DNA of 64,000 nt from Dactylosporangium roseum (GTDB lineage: Bacteria; Actinomycetota; Actinomycetes; Mycobacteriales; Micromonosporaceae). The stretch covers positions 8,156,998-8,220,997 of the forward strand of contig NZ_CP073721.1 in the NCBI RefSeq assembly GCF_025264685.1, given 5' to 3'. Of this stretch, positions 25,005 through 34,066 are shown one piece after another (within the stretch, counting starts at the first letter, position 1; every line of letters begins with the position of its first letter). The notes beneath the pieces are model-generated. The model was not told the DNA's origin and did no database searches. It was given only the letters and a program-made list of their open reading frames with translations. Position numbers and translations under genes: made by a program.

Positions 25005-26468
25005 TCAGCCGACCCTGACGAGCGCGCCGGGTCTGTCCTCCTCGGCGGGTGCTCGGTCGTTGTAGACGCCGCCGTCCGGGTCTTTGCCCTCGTAGGTCGT
25101 CCGGACCACGTCCCGCTCCGGGTTGCGGATGTCGCGGATCACGAAGCCGACCAGCACGCACAGCGTGACCAGCCGCAGGATCGAGGCGAGCACGAAGACC
25201 CCCTCGGGGAACACCTGCCGGCCGGACGCTCCCATGAGTTCGCCGTAGAAGGACACGAAGTAGAGGACCTCCGCGGCCTGCCAGGCGAGAAACGCCCCCC
25301 AACGCGGCCGGGCGAGGATCGCCAGCGGGAGGAGCCACAGCACGTACTGCTGCGACCACACCTTCCCGGTGATGAGGAAGGCCGCCACGATCAGGAACGC
25401 CAACTGGGCGAGGCGCGGCTCGTGACGCGCCGTCAGGCCCAGGATCAGGATGCCGACGCAGGAGATCACGAAGAGCCCGAGATAGAGGATGTTGAGCGTG
25501 GAGTGCTCGGGATCCTGGTCGAGCTGTTGGAAGAAGGGGAAGCCGTACTGGCCTGAGCCGCGCGGGAAGTGCGCCCCGATGTACCACAGCGTGCCCCAGT
25601 CGATGCCGCGCTCCGAGTTGAACTCGAAGAACCGCAGCCAGGAGTCGCGGTAGAGCACGGCGATCGGCACGTTGATCGCAAGCCAGGCGAGGAGGCCGGT
25701 GCCCACGGTGACGAAGAAGTCGCGCCACTTGCCCGTGCGCAGGCTGAGCACCAGAAACGCGCCCAGGATGAGCATCGGATAGAACTTCGCCGCGGTCGCC
25801 AGTCCGAGGAACAGGCCGGCGAGCACGGGTTTTCGCTTGGCCCAGTAGGTCATCGCGATGGCCGCGAGCCCGACGGTGAAGAGGTCCCAGTTGACGGTCG
25901 CCGACACGAAGAGCGCCGGCGCCAGCGCGAACATGGCGGCGTCCCAGGGCCGGCGGCGCCGCACGGCGAGGATCGCGCCGACGGCCGCGACGCCGAAGGC
26001 GCCGAGCACGATCGCGTTGAGGTCGTAGAAGGTCTGGCCCTCGTTGCTGACCACGCCCTGCTGGCCGAGGCTGTGCACCGGCAGGCCGAGGACACCCATG
26101 AGCGCGCCGGTCAGGGCCGGGTATTCGACGGGGTGGTCGGCGTAGGGGACCTTGCCCTCATTGAGGCCCTCCGCGTAGTACAGCGCGAGGACGTCGGTGT
26201 AGCAGAAGTACTTGTACTGCTTCATGTCCGCCCAGGCGGCGTCACGGCAGGGGGACTTCTGCATCCAGTGGAAGCTCAGCATGGCACAGATGAGCAGCAG
26301 CACCACGCGGGCCGGCGTCCAGAACCGGCCACCACCGGGCATGCGGACCGGCTGTCGCACGGCGTGGTCGCCGAGGGGACCGCCGATCGATTCGGACAGG
26401 CCACCGACGAAGCGGTCGGAGTTGGCGGGCTCGTCGCTCAGACGCTCGGGGCGCACAATCGGCGGCAT
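25005..26468 (-). CDS. GT87 (DUF2029) mannosyltransferase-like membrane protein
   Basis: Predicted 487-aa polytopic protein with about ten helices. The first outer loop contains DMKQYKYFCYTDVLALYY and HPVEYPALTGALMG. The Asp-rich early loop and the Tyr-Pro motif are typical of GT87 polyprenyl-phosphate-mannose dependent alpha-mannosyltransferases. AKFYPMLILGAF near the middle is also a family feature. An acidic tail follows the last helix. ATG 26468 is preferred; a longer start at 26507 would overlap the upstream gene. The gap to the upstream GT87 gene is 4 bp. It likely contributes to lipoglycan or PIM-type glycolipid synthesis together with ino1 nearby; that link is inference. Confidence 0.82.
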   Translation of the reverse strand: MPPIVRPERLSDEPANSDRFVGGLSESIGGPLGDHAVRQPVRMPGGGRFWTPARVVLLLICAMLSFHWMQKSPCRDAAWADMKQYKYFCYTDVLALYYAEGLNEGKVPYADHPVEYPALTGALMGVLGLPVHSLGQQGVVSNEGQTFYDLNAIVLGAFGVAAVGAILAVRRRRPWDAAMFALAPALFVSATVNWDLFTVGLAAIAMTYWAKRKPVLAGLFLGLATAAKFYPMLILGAFLVLSLRTGKWRDFFVTVGTGLLAWLAINVPIAVLYRDSWLRFFEFNSERGIDWGTLWYIGAHFPRGSGQYGFPFFQQLDQDPEHSTLNILYLGLFVISCVGILILGLTARHEPRLAQLAFLIVAAFLITGKVWSQQYVLWLLPLAILARPRWGAFLAWQAAEVLYFVSFYGELMGASGRQVFPEGVFVLASILRLVTLCVLVGFVIRDIRNPERDVVRTTYEGKDPDGGVYNDRAPAEEDRPGALVRVG

Positions 26469-26472
26469 CGGA

Positions 26473-27672
26473 TCACCGTACCGTCGCCGGCTCTGAAGCG
26501 GAGGCATGCCCGGCCCGGTCGCGGGCCGTGGACCGGATCGGCAGGACGAACAGCAGGGCCACGAACAGCAGCAGATACCAGTTCTTGATCAGGAAACCCG
26601 GCACGCCGTCACCCCACGGGTGGACGGGCAGGCCCTGCTCGAACCACGACACCATTCCGAGCCCGACGGTGACCGCGATGACCACGGCGAACGCCAGGTG
26701 TTTCCGCGTGGTCGTCACCAGCACGACCAGGGCGGGGACGAACCAGTACAGGTGGTGGGCCCAGGTGATCGGGCTGGCCAGGCAACCGACGATGCCGGCC
26801 AGGGTCAGGCCGACGACCTCGTCGCCCACCAGGGCCGCCTTGCGGGCGCGCCACAGACCGTAGCCGGCGGTCGCGAGCACCAGCAGCACCCAGGCGATCC
26901 GGTTCGGCGGCGAGTCGATGCGGGCGAGCATGCCGAAGAGGGACTGGTTGAAGGTGTAGGCGGCGTTGCCGATGCCTTCGCCCTTCCACAGCACCGACGT
27001 CCAGAAGTCCCAGGAGGCGCGCGGCGCGATCGCCGCCGTCAGCAGAGTGGCGCTGGACGCGCTGGCGATCGCGGTCAGGCCGGCGCGATACCGGCGGCTG
27101 ACCAGCAAGTACACGATGAAGATCGCCGGAGTCAGCTTGATGGCGGCGGCCAGGCCGATCAGCACGCCCGCCCACCGGCTGCCGCGAGGCAGCAGGATCA
27201 GCAGGTCGGCGAGGATCAGCACGACGAGCACCATGTTGATCTGGCCGAACGTATACGTTTCACGGATCGGCTCCAGTGCGCTCACCACGGTCAGCGCCAG
27301 CACCATCGCGAAGATCTTGTCCCGGGCGACCGGCGCGACCAGCCAGTAGGTCGTGAGGACAACGGCGGCGACGGTGAGCACGGCGTAGAGGGTGACGGCG
27401 CCGCCCCACGGCAGCACGCCGAACGGCACTAGGACAAGGGCACCGAACGGTGGATAGGTGAAGCCGAGGGCACCCTGCGTGTCGTCCGGTTTGGTGAAGT
27501 CGTAGAGATCGTGACCGTCCAGCCACCAGTTGACGGCCTGCCGGTAGATACCGAGGTCGAAGAACTGGTGCCGATTGCCGTACCACCAGTGCCCGTAGGC
27601 GACGAGTGCCACAAGCGATGCGAGCAGCACCCATCGGACGGCCTTCAGCCTGCCCGCCTCCAAAACGCCCAC
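26473..27672 (-). CDS. GT87 alpha-mannosyltransferase-like membrane protein
   Basis: Predicted 399-aa polytopic protein of the GT87/PimE type, which moves mannose from polyprenyl-phosphate-mannose outside the membrane. The first outer loop has DLGIYRQAVNWWLDGHDLY with an early Asp, then GFTYPPFGALVLVP. AAAIKLTPAIFIVYLL and WAHHLYWFVPALV are family hallmarks. The start is uncertain: GTG 27672 is used, but a TTG at 27678 and a TTG near 27663 behind GGGGGTGGG are alternatives. It is coupled to the second GT87 gene downstream (4-bp gap) and lies 71 bp after the PBP gene on the same strand. Confidence 0.85.
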   Translation of the reverse strand: MGVLEAGRLKAVRWVLLASLVALVAYGHWWYGNRHQFFDLGIYRQAVNWWLDGHDLYDFTKPDDTQGALGFTYPPFGALVLVPFGVLPWGGAVTLYAVLTVAAVVLTTYWLVAPVARDKIFAMVLALTVVSALEPIRETYTFGQINMVLVVLILADLLILLPRGSRWAGVLIGLAAAIKLTPAIFIVYLLVSRRYRAGLTAIASASSATLLTAAIAPRASWDFWTSVLWKGEGIGNAAYTFNQSLFGMLARIDSPPNRIAWVLLVLATAGYGLWRARKAALVGDEVVGLTLAGIVGCLASPITWAHHLYWFVPALVVLVTTTRKHLAFAVVIAVTVGLGMVSWFEQGLPVHPWGDGVPGFLIKNWYLLLFVALLFVLPIRSTARDRAGHASASEPATVR

Positions 27673-27743
27673 CCCCAACGACGGCGGCCACGGTCCCGGC
27701 GAACATACCGCCGGCGCCGTGGCCGCTCATCTTCGACCCTCGA

Positions 27744-30440
27744 TCAGCGTCTTCGGGTGGGGCTGGTCGTCGGGATGATCCCGCCGCCGTTACCGCCCTG
27801 GCCAGGGCTGGGATTACCCGGGCTTCCGGGAATGCCCCCGTTTCCGTCGCCGCGGTTGTTCGGCTCGCCGGACGTTCCCGGCAGCGGGATGGTCGGCTGC
27901 GGCGAGATACCCGTGCCGACATCCTTGTGACCGACGTTCTTCGCCGACGGGAAGTTGACCTTCGGCATCTTCATCGCGGTGAGTGCGCCGTCGAGGAAGT
28001 CGCGCCAGATCGGGCCGGGCAGGTTACCGCCGATGATCGGGTCGCCGTTCTTCTTGACGATCTTCTGTTCCTCGGCCTTGTTGCCCACCCAGACCGCCGC
28101 CGCCAGACCCGGCGACTTCTTGCCCGGGTCGGAGGCACTGTAGCCGACCATCCACGCGTGCGCGTTGTTGTTGGTCTGGCCGAGCTGCCACGTTCCGGTC
28201 TTGCCCGCGATCTGGCGGCCGTCCTTGGTCTTCAGGTTGTAGTGCTTCGGCACGTCCTGGAGCACCGTGTTGAGGTCATCGGCCATCTGGTCCGTGAAGC
28301 CCGGGATCCGGGTCGGCTTGATCACCTCGCCGTAGGTCTTCTTGCCGTTGGTCCACACCTCCTTGAGGAAGTGCGTCTTCGCCGCGAGCCCCCGTGCGGC
28401 GAAGGTGGCGATACCACCGGCGTGCTCCACGACGGTGACCGGGTACTGGCCGAAGGCGACCTCGGTGTTGAAGTAGGTCGGGAACACCTCGGAACCCTTT
28501 TTCTTCACCAGGTCGATCTTCTCCGACTTGAGGTTGCCGGTCTGCGGGTCCTTGACGGTCGCCCACATCTCGGTGATGCCGGCGGCACGTGCGGTGTCGA
28601 TCACCCTCGCTTCACCGACGTCGATGGCGAGGGCGAAGAACGGCACGTTGAGCGACATGACGGTGACCTCCTCCAAGGTGCACCACTTCCCGGAGCCCGA
28701 CTTGCACTTCGGTGAGGTGGCATTGCCCTCACCGGCGTTCTTGACCGGGTTCTTGGGGCCTCGACCGCGCTCCTTGAACTCCTGCGGTGAGTCGCCGTTC
28801 CACTTGGATTCGATCGAGTAGCCGGCCATCAGGCCGGTGGCCAGTGTGTACACCTTGAACGTCGAGCCCGGCGGGTGGGCACCGAAGCAGCCGTCCCCAC
28901 CGTCGCCGAGCACCGGGTCTTTGTAGCAGCCGGCGTAGTCGACGCCGGTGCCCTTGTCCCCGCCGTAGTAGGCCTTGACCGCGCCGGTGCCCGGCTCGAC
29001 CGCGACGAGTGCGGCCTGCAGGTTGTCGGGCTGCCCGTTCATGTTCGACTCTTTGTTGCGGCTGGCCTCGCGCACGGCGATCTGCTGGACGGTCGGGTCG
29101 ACCGTGGTGACGATCTTGAGGCCGCCATTGCGGATCTTGTCGAAGTTCTTCTTGCCGTCGGGGTCGGTGTCCTCGTAGAGCAACTGCCCGGTCGTCGGGT
29201 TGGTCAGTGCGGCCACCTCGTCGAGCACGTGGTGCACGATGAGTCCCTCGGGCTTGTCCATGCTGCCCTGGGTCTTCTTCGCGTTCTCACGGGCCTGGGC
29301 GGGGGTCAGGACCTTACCTTCGGGATAGGCCATCTTCGAGTCCGCTTCCGCGGCCGGCACGAAATTGAGCTTGACCATCTGCCCCTTGATGTAGTTGAAC
29401 CGCTCGAGGGCCTGCTGCTTGTCGATGTTGGGGTCGAAGGGGCTGCCCTTGGTGCCCTCGGGGTTCTTGATGATGCCGGCGAGGACCATGCCCTCCGCGA
29501 CCGTGAGGTCCTTGGCCGGCTTGCCGAAATACGCCTGCGCGGCCGCCTGGATCCCGTAGGCGCCTCGCCCGAAGTAGACGACGTTGAGGTACATCTCCAT
29601 GATCTTGGACTTGTCGTACTGCTTGTTGAGCTTGAGCGCGATGACGGCCTCGCGCAGCTTCCGGGCGTAGGTGACGCCTTCGAGCTCGGCCCACCGCCGC
29701 GCATACTGCTGGCTGATCGTCGACGCACCCTGCCGGTCGCCACCGGTGACGTTGTTCCAGGCGGCGCGGATGACGCCTTTGTAGTCGACGCCGTCGTTGG
29801 TGTAGAAGGTGTTGTCCTCGGCCGCGACGACCGCCTGCTCCACGTGCTTGGGGATCTCGGTGATCGGGATGACCGTGCGGTTCTCGTCGCCGATCTTGGC
29901 CATCGGGGTGACCCCGTCGGCGTAGTAGATCGTGGTCGACTGCTTCATCGTGAGGTCTTCGGGCAGCGCGACCTGGTCGAAGTAGTAGGTGCCGCTCACC
30001 AGGCCGATGCCGGCGAGCATAATGAACGCGGCGATCGAGGCGATGAGGATGTTACGCCGGCGCCGCTTCTTGGCCTTGGCACTGGTGCTCGCGGCACTCT
30101 TGCCCTTGCCGCCGGGTCCGTTGGAGATGATGTCGCCGGGCGGGTCGGCGATCCCTTCGGCAGGTGCGCCGACCCGCACCGAGGCACGCGCGACCGCGGC
30201 GCGGCCGGAGGAACCCGCGGCGCCGGCGACCGGCACTGAAGCGGAGGCGCGAGCGGTGGCCGGCTCACTGCTGGGCGGGGACACGCTTGCGCGGCCCACC
30301 TGCGCGCGCCCGACGGTGGCCCGGCCGGCCGAGCCTATCGGCGGTGGCTCGGCACGCTTGATGGAATCATCTGGTCCCGGCGCGGAACCGGGGACCTGCG
30401 CGCGGCCCGAAGGGGGGTTGTCCGGGTCACCGTAGTTCAT
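27744..30440 (-). CDS. ponA: Class A penicillin-binding protein (PBP1)
   Basis: Predicted 898-aa bifunctional peptidoglycan synthase. A 125-residue cytoplasmic tail with RAxV-type repeats (GRATVGRAQVGRASV) precedes a TM helix at about 130-150. The GT51 domain has the catalytic Glu in AAEDNTFY (E208), GASTISQQYARR and YFGRGAYGIQAAAQAYFGK. The transpeptidase domain has SxxK (GSTFKVY), SLN and KTGT. A Pro/Gly-rich C-terminal tail (GNGGIPGSPGNPSPGQGG) is extracellular. ATG 30440 has GGTGGGACGA upstream; a GTG nine bases earlier is possible. It corresponds by position to ponA1 of mycobacteria, between ino1 and the ssb operon. Confidence 0.95.
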   Translation of the reverse strand: MNYGDPDNPPSGRAQVPGSAPGPDDSIKRAEPPPIGSAGRATVGRAQVGRASVSPPSSEPATARASASVPVAGAAGSSGRAAVARASVRVGAPAEGIADPPGDIISNGPGGKGKSAASTSAKAKKRRRRNILIASIAAFIMLAGIGLVSGTYYFDQVALPEDLTMKQSTTIYYADGVTPMAKIGDENRTVIPITEIPKHVEQAVVAAEDNTFYTNDGVDYKGVIRAAWNNVTGGDRQGASTISQQYARRWAELEGVTYARKLREAVIALKLNKQYDKSKIMEMYLNVVYFGRGAYGIQAAAQAYFGKPAKDLTVAEGMVLAGIIKNPEGTKGSPFDPNIDKQQALERFNYIKGQMVKLNFVPAAEADSKMAYPEGKVLTPAQARENAKKTQGSMDKPEGLIVHHVLDEVAALTNPTTGQLLYEDTDPDGKKNFDKIRNGGLKIVTTVDPTVQQIAVREASRNKESNMNGQPDNLQAALVAVEPGTGAVKAYYGGDKGTGVDYAGCYKDPVLGDGGDGCFGAHPPGSTFKVYTLATGLMAGYSIESKWNGDSPQEFKERGRGPKNPVKNAGEGNATSPKCKSGSGKWCTLEEVTVMSLNVPFFALAIDVGEARVIDTARAAGITEMWATVKDPQTGNLKSEKIDLVKKKGSEVFPTYFNTEVAFGQYPVTVVEHAGGIATFAARGLAAKTHFLKEVWTNGKKTYGEVIKPTRIPGFTDQMADDLNTVLQDVPKHYNLKTKDGRQIAGKTGTWQLGQTNNNAHAWMVGYSASDPGKKSPGLAAAVWVGNKAEEQKIVKKNGDPIIGGNLPGPIWRDFLDGALTAMKMPKVNFPSAKNVGHKDVGTGISPQPTIPLPGTSGEPNNRGDGNGGIPGSPGNPSPGQGGNGGGIIPTTSPTRRR

Positions 30441-30620
30441 TCGTCCCACCTTGCCGGTTGCGTCGTTGTCGCATGCTCCGTCGCCACCATGTCTGTGAGC
30501 TGAGCCACTTGTCGGTCGGCCGGCGCGGGGTGGCCTCCTTGCCGCGCGCCGGCGGGATGGTCAGGACGTCGAAGGGAAAGACCCTGTCGAAGTGACAACG
30601 CTCTGCCACGACGATCAGGT

Positions 30621-31049
30621 TCACTCGGCCGCCCCTCCTCGGACCCGGCTCGACCGGCCGTCGGCCCCGTCGTCCGGATCCGCCAGGCCGTCGCGGCCCA
30701 ACAGGTATTGCTCCACGAGGTGGTTCCAGCCGCAGTCCCGGCACACTTCGACGACGTAGACGTGAAACTCACTCAGCGTCATCGCCAGCAGTGGCAGCTC
30801 GGCCAGGCGGCGGGCCTGACCGGACGACTGCCGGAGCTCATCCCCGTAGATGTAATGCACGTGGGTGAGGTTTTCCCGGCGGCATACCGGGCACAGCTCC
30901 TCGGTCGGCTCACCGTGGAATTTCGCTGCGCTCTTCAGGTATGGCGATGCGTCGCACACCTCATAGGTGCCGACGCGGCCTGAGTGCACCTCACGCAGCA
31001 GGGCGCGTCTCCGCAAGGAGAAGTCGACGACCTGACGCTGCGTTCGCAT
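30621..31049 (-). CDS. DUF5318 family protein
   Basis: 142-aa cytosolic protein conserved next to ponA1 in actinobacteria. It contains two Cys pairs, CPVC (about 53-56) and CRDC (about 102-105), which could form a zinc ribbon, and a conserved core FSLRRRALLREVHSGR. Function unknown. ATG 31049 is used. It lies between the PBP gene and the divergent PadR-ino1 operon; the 180-bp gap to the PBP has no recognised gene. Confidence 0.85.
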   Translation of the reverse strand: MRTQRQVVDFSLRRRALLREVHSGRVGTYEVCDASPYLKSAAKFHGEPTEELCPVCRRENLTHVHYIYGDELRQSSGQARRLAELPLLAMTLSEFHVYVVEVCRDCGWNHLVEQYLLGRDGLADPDDGADGRSSRVRGGAAE

Positions 31050-31184
31050 GGGGCCGAGGGTACGCGGTCAGGCCTCGCACGGCGACCTCGGTCACGATAG
31101 GTAACCGTCCGATAGACGACCAGCGGTGTGAGCTAGGCCACTCGGATACTCACGTTGCATCCGTTCGGTCAGCGGCCTACCGTT

Positions 31185-31207
31185 CGATGTATCGGACCGA
31201 TACATCG
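31185..31207. promoter_or_regulatory. PadR-type operator (perfect inverted repeat)
   Basis: CGATGTATCGG, one base, CCGATACATCG: a perfect 11-bp inverted repeat with ATGT and ACAT in the half-sites, the pattern recognised by PadR-family repressors. It lies 28 bp upstream of the padR start codon, so autoregulation of padR-ino1 is likely. Confidence 0.7.
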
Positions 31208-31234
31208 GGCCGGCTTACCGGGAGGAGGCCAGGA

Positions 31235-31837
31235 ATGCTCGAGTTGGCGATCCTCGGTCTTCTCCACGAGTCCCCCATGCATGGGTACGAGCTCCGCAAG
31301 CAGCTCACCACCAAGCTGGGCGCGTTCCGTTTCGCGATCAGCTACGGCTCCCTCTACCCGACGCTGCGCCGGCTACAGGCGAGCGGCTGGATCACCGAAG
31401 GTGCCCCGGCGACGGGCATGCCGACGTCCACCGAAGACGTGCCCCTGCTCACCGGCAAGCGGGGCCGCGTGGTCTACACGATCACCGCGGACGGCAAGGA
31501 GCGCTTCCAGGAGCTGCTCGGCGCCGCCGGTCCCGAGACCTACGAAAGTGAGGCCGGTTTCGGGGTGCATTTCGCGTTCTTCGCCCGCACCGACCCCGCG
31601 ACCAGGCTGCGGATCCTCGAGGGCCGTCGCCGTCGCGTCGAGGAACGCCGGGAGGGTCTGCGCGACGTGCTCAATCGGGCCGCCGAACGGCTCGACGCCT
31701 ACACCCTCGAGCTGCAGCGTCACGGGCTCGATGCGTGTGAACGTGAGGTTCGCTGGCTCGAAGAGCTCATCGCGAACGAACGCAGTGGCAAATCTCCTCA
31801 ACCGCCTTCGGCAGAAGGTCCGGAGCGGTCATCGTGA
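31235..31837 (+). CDS. PadR-family transcriptional regulator
   Basis: 200-aa regulator. The N-terminal winged helix (MLELAILGLLHESPMHGYELRKQL, about residues 1-85) is the PadR signature, followed by ISYGSLYPTLRRLQASGWI. The C-terminal half is a coiled-coil dimerisation region (about 120-180). ATG 31235 has GGAGGAGGCCAGGA upstream. The gene is 23 bp upstream of ino1 and an operator-like inverted repeat lies just before it. This padR-ino1 pair is conserved in actinobacteria, suggesting control of inositol synthesis. Confidence 0.93.
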   Translation: MLELAILGLLHESPMHGYELRKQLTTKLGAFRFAISYGSLYPTLRRLQASGWITEGAPATGMPTSTEDVPLLTGKRGRVVYTITADGKERFQELLGAAGPETYESEAGFGVHFAFFARTDPATRLRILEGRRRRVEERREGLRDVLNRAAERLDAYTLELQRHGLDACEREVRWLEELIANERSGKSPQPPSAEGPERSS

Positions 31838-31860
31838 ACAACAAGAAGGGGGCATCCGCG

Positions 31861-32940
31861 ATGAGCTCCGTCCGCGTTGCCATCGTCGGTGTCGGTAACT
31901 GCGCCTCGTCCCTGATCCAGGGCGTGGAGTATTACCGCGACGCCGACCCGAACGACCGGGTACCGGGTCTCATGCACGTCAAGTTCGGCGACTACCACGT
32001 CGGTGACGTGCAGTTCGTCGCCGCGTTCGACGTCGACGCGAAAAAGGTCGGTCAGGATCTGGCGGCGGCGATCAGCGCCAGCGAGAACAACACGATCAAG
32101 TTCTGCGATGTGCCGCCCACCGGCGTGACCGTCCAGCGTGGCCCGACCCTCGACGGCATGGGCCAGTACTACCGCGAGATCATCGAAGAGTCGGACGAGC
32201 AGCCGGTCGACGTCGCCGCCGCGCTCCGCGAGGCGCGGGTCGACGTCGTCGTCTCCTACCTGCCGGTCGGCTCCGAGGAGGCGGACAAGTTCTACGCCCA
32301 GGCCGCGATCGACGCGGGCTGCGCCTTCGTCAACGCCCTGCCGGTCTTCATCGCCTCCGACCCGGTGTGGGCCAAGAAGTTCGAGGACGCCGGCCTGCCG
32401 ATCGTCGGCGACGACATCAAGAGCCAGGTGGGTGCCACGATCGTCCACCGCGCCCTGGCGAAGCTGTTCGAGGACCGCGGCGTCGAACTGCTCCGCACGT
32501 ACCAGCTCAACTTCGGCGGCAACATGGACTTCATGAACATGCTGGAGCGCACCCGCTTGGTCTCGAAGAAGATCTCGAAGACCCAGTCGGTGACGTCCCA
32601 GATCCCGCACGAGATGACCAAGTCGGACGTCCACATCGGCCCGTCGGACCACGTGCCGTGGCTCGACGACCGCAAGTGGGCCTACATCCGCCTCGAGGGC
32701 AAGTCCTTCGGCGACACGCCGCTCAACGCGGAGCTCAAGCTCGAGGTCTGGGACTCCCCGAACTCGGCCGGCGTGATCATCGACGCCCTCCGCGCCGCGA
32801 AGATCGCCAAGGACCGCGGCATCGGCGGCCCGATCCTGTCGGCGTCGAGCTACTTCATGAAGTCCCCGCCGGTCCAGTACAACGACCACGACGCACACGA
32901 GTCGGTCGAGAAGTTCATCAAAGGTGAGGTCGAGCGCTGA
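31861..32940 (+). CDS. ino1: Inositol-3-phosphate synthase
   Basis: 359-aa myo-inositol-1-phosphate synthase, which converts glucose 6-phosphate to inositol 3-phosphate for phosphatidylinositol and mycothiol. The NAD-binding motif VGVGNCASSLIQG is at the N-terminus. The active-site region includes DDIKSQVGATIVHRAL, NFGGNMDFMN and KSDVHIGPSDHVPWL. ATG 31861 was chosen because AAGGGGG lies 8 nt upstream; a GTG at 31834 would overlap padR. Followed by a hairpin at 32964-32994. Confidence 0.97.
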   Translation: MSSVRVAIVGVGNCASSLIQGVEYYRDADPNDRVPGLMHVKFGDYHVGDVQFVAAFDVDAKKVGQDLAAAISASENNTIKFCDVPPTGVTVQRGPTLDGMGQYYREIIEESDEQPVDVAAALREARVDVVVSYLPVGSEEADKFYAQAAIDAGCAFVNALPVFIASDPVWAKKFEDAGLPIVGDDIKSQVGATIVHRALAKLFEDRGVELLRTYQLNFGGNMDFMNMLERTRLVSKKISKTQSVTSQIPHEMTKSDVHIGPSDHVPWLDDRKWAYIRLEGKSFGDTPLNAELKLEVWDSPNSAGVIIDALRAAKIAKDRGIGGPILSASSYFMKSPPVQYNDHDAHESVEKFIKGEVER

Positions 32941-32963
32941 GACTCACCCTTTCCGCACGCGGG

Positions 32964-32994
32964 CGCCCCTTCCGTCTTCGACGTGGGAGGGGCG
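32964..32994 (+). terminator. ino1 terminator
   Basis: CGCCCCT (32964-32970) pairs with AGGGGCG (32988-32994), with TCC/GGG adding partial pairing toward the loop; TTCTGCTGT follows. A moderate intrinsic terminator 24 bp after the ino1 stop. Confidence 0.6.
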
Positions 32995-33168
32995 TTCTGC
33001 TGTGGTCCGCCGCTTTTCATGGCTCGGGTCCGTGCAACTGACGACCGTCGCCCTCCCGCCAGACACCGGCGCTGGGGCCGCTGCGCGGCCCGGACGCCTG
33101 CCATCGCCGTCGTGCCAAGCCCCCACCCCTGCCGATATTGCGACCGTGGCGTCCGACCGTGGCGTCCG

Positions 33169-33490
33169 ACCGCATGATCGAGCAAGGCCGCGAAGTTCAG
33201 CCCGACAGTCCCTGCCAACCAGGCCAAGACCGACAATTCAAGCACGGCGCGTCGCCCCGACGCGTCCCGGCACAATCCGCCGTCGCGCCGCTCGACCTCA
33301 TGATCATGGGAAAGATGTGGCTGCCCCGATAGCCAGATCTTTCCCATGATCTGAAGTGGAGCGGCGCGGCGGCGGATCCCGGGCGGAACGCGCGCCGGCC
33401 GGCACACCTCGTCACCATTCCGAAGCGCAACGTCGGAGTGGACAGGCGACCACACACGTCTCGACCTCGCGGCCCTGCGTCATGGTCACC
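33169..33490. mobile_element. MITE-like element, copy A
   Basis: About 320 bp with imperfect inverted ends (left ATGATCGAGCAAGGCCGCG, right end reading CATGACGCAGGGCCGCG on the minus strand). It aligns along most of its length with 58933-59207, including the stretches CCGACAATTC, GCACAATCC/GCGCAATCC and GGACAGGCGACC/GGACAGACGACC. It has no coding capacity. An extra hairpin of about 50 bp is absent from copy B. Confidence 0.6.
33302..33351. repeat. Strong hairpin inside MITE-like copy A
   Basis: Arms 33302-33322 and 33331-33351 pair over 20 of 21 bases (one G-G mismatch) with an 8-nt loop. It begins GATCATGGGAAAGAT. It lies 148 bp beyond the stop of the MGMT gene, so it is a poor candidate for its terminator. 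Confidence 0.65.
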
Positions 33491-33498
33491 TACAGCGG

Positions 33499-33981
33499 TC
33501 AGGAGAAGCCGAACTCCAGCTCGATGCGGACCCTCGCCTCGAGCTCCAGCAGCACCTTCTTGCGCCACAGGCCGCCGCCGAAGCCGACCAGCTTGCCGTC
33601 CGCGCCGACCACGCGGTGGCACGGGATGATGACCGGGATCGGGTTGCGGTTGCACGCCACGCCGACCGCCCGGGCCGCGTCCGGCTCACCCACCGCTGAC
33701 GCTATCTGGCCGTAGGTGCGCATCTCGCCGTAAGGAATGGCGTAGAGCTCGCGCCACACCGCACGCTCGAAGTCGGATCCGCCGGGCACCGACAGGGGCA
33801 CTGTGAACCGCAGCGGCTCGCCCCCGAAGTATCGGGCCAGCTCGTCCGCCGCCCGCTCCAGCAGGCCCTCCAGCGACACCTTCGCGGCCGGCGCGCCGCC
33901 GAACCGGACGCCACACACGCCGACGTCGTCGACCGCCACCCCGAGGGCGTCGATCGGCGCGGGAACCTCACCCCATCGCAC
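33499..33981 (-). CDS. ogt: Methylated-DNA-protein-cysteine S-methyltransferase
   Basis: 160-aa DNA repair protein that removes O6-alkyl groups from guanine by self-methylation. The active site IIPCHRVV is present with Cys at about residue 121, preceded by RAVGVACNRNPIPV and the helix-turn-helix region IPYGEMRTYGQIA. The N-terminal domain is short, as in Ogt-type enzymes. The start is GTG 33981. It is a stand-alone gene, divergent from the NfeD-flotillin pair. Confidence 0.95.
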   Translation of the reverse strand: MRWGEVPAPIDALGVAVDDVGVCGVRFGGAPAAKVSLEGLLERAADELARYFGGEPLRFTVPLSVPGGSDFERAVWRELYAIPYGEMRTYGQIASAVGEPDAARAVGVACNRNPIPVIIPCHRVVGADGKLVGFGGGLWRKKVLLELEARVRIELEFGFS

Positions 33982-34066
33982 GGCGCCAATTGTGCCTCTT
34001 TGCCGGACGGACCAGGTGGCGCGCCGGGGTTACCCTCCAGTTGGTATGTGGGAGGGGGACCGTGGG

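Larger units (their letters stand above)
32941..33498. other. Gene-free region after ino1
   Basis: 558 bp with no credible gene. It holds the ino1 terminator (32964-32994), two copies of a 14-bp direct repeat (ACCGTGGCGTCCGA class, 33142-33171) and the MITE-like element copy A (33169-33490) with an internal hairpin. Confidence 0.7.
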
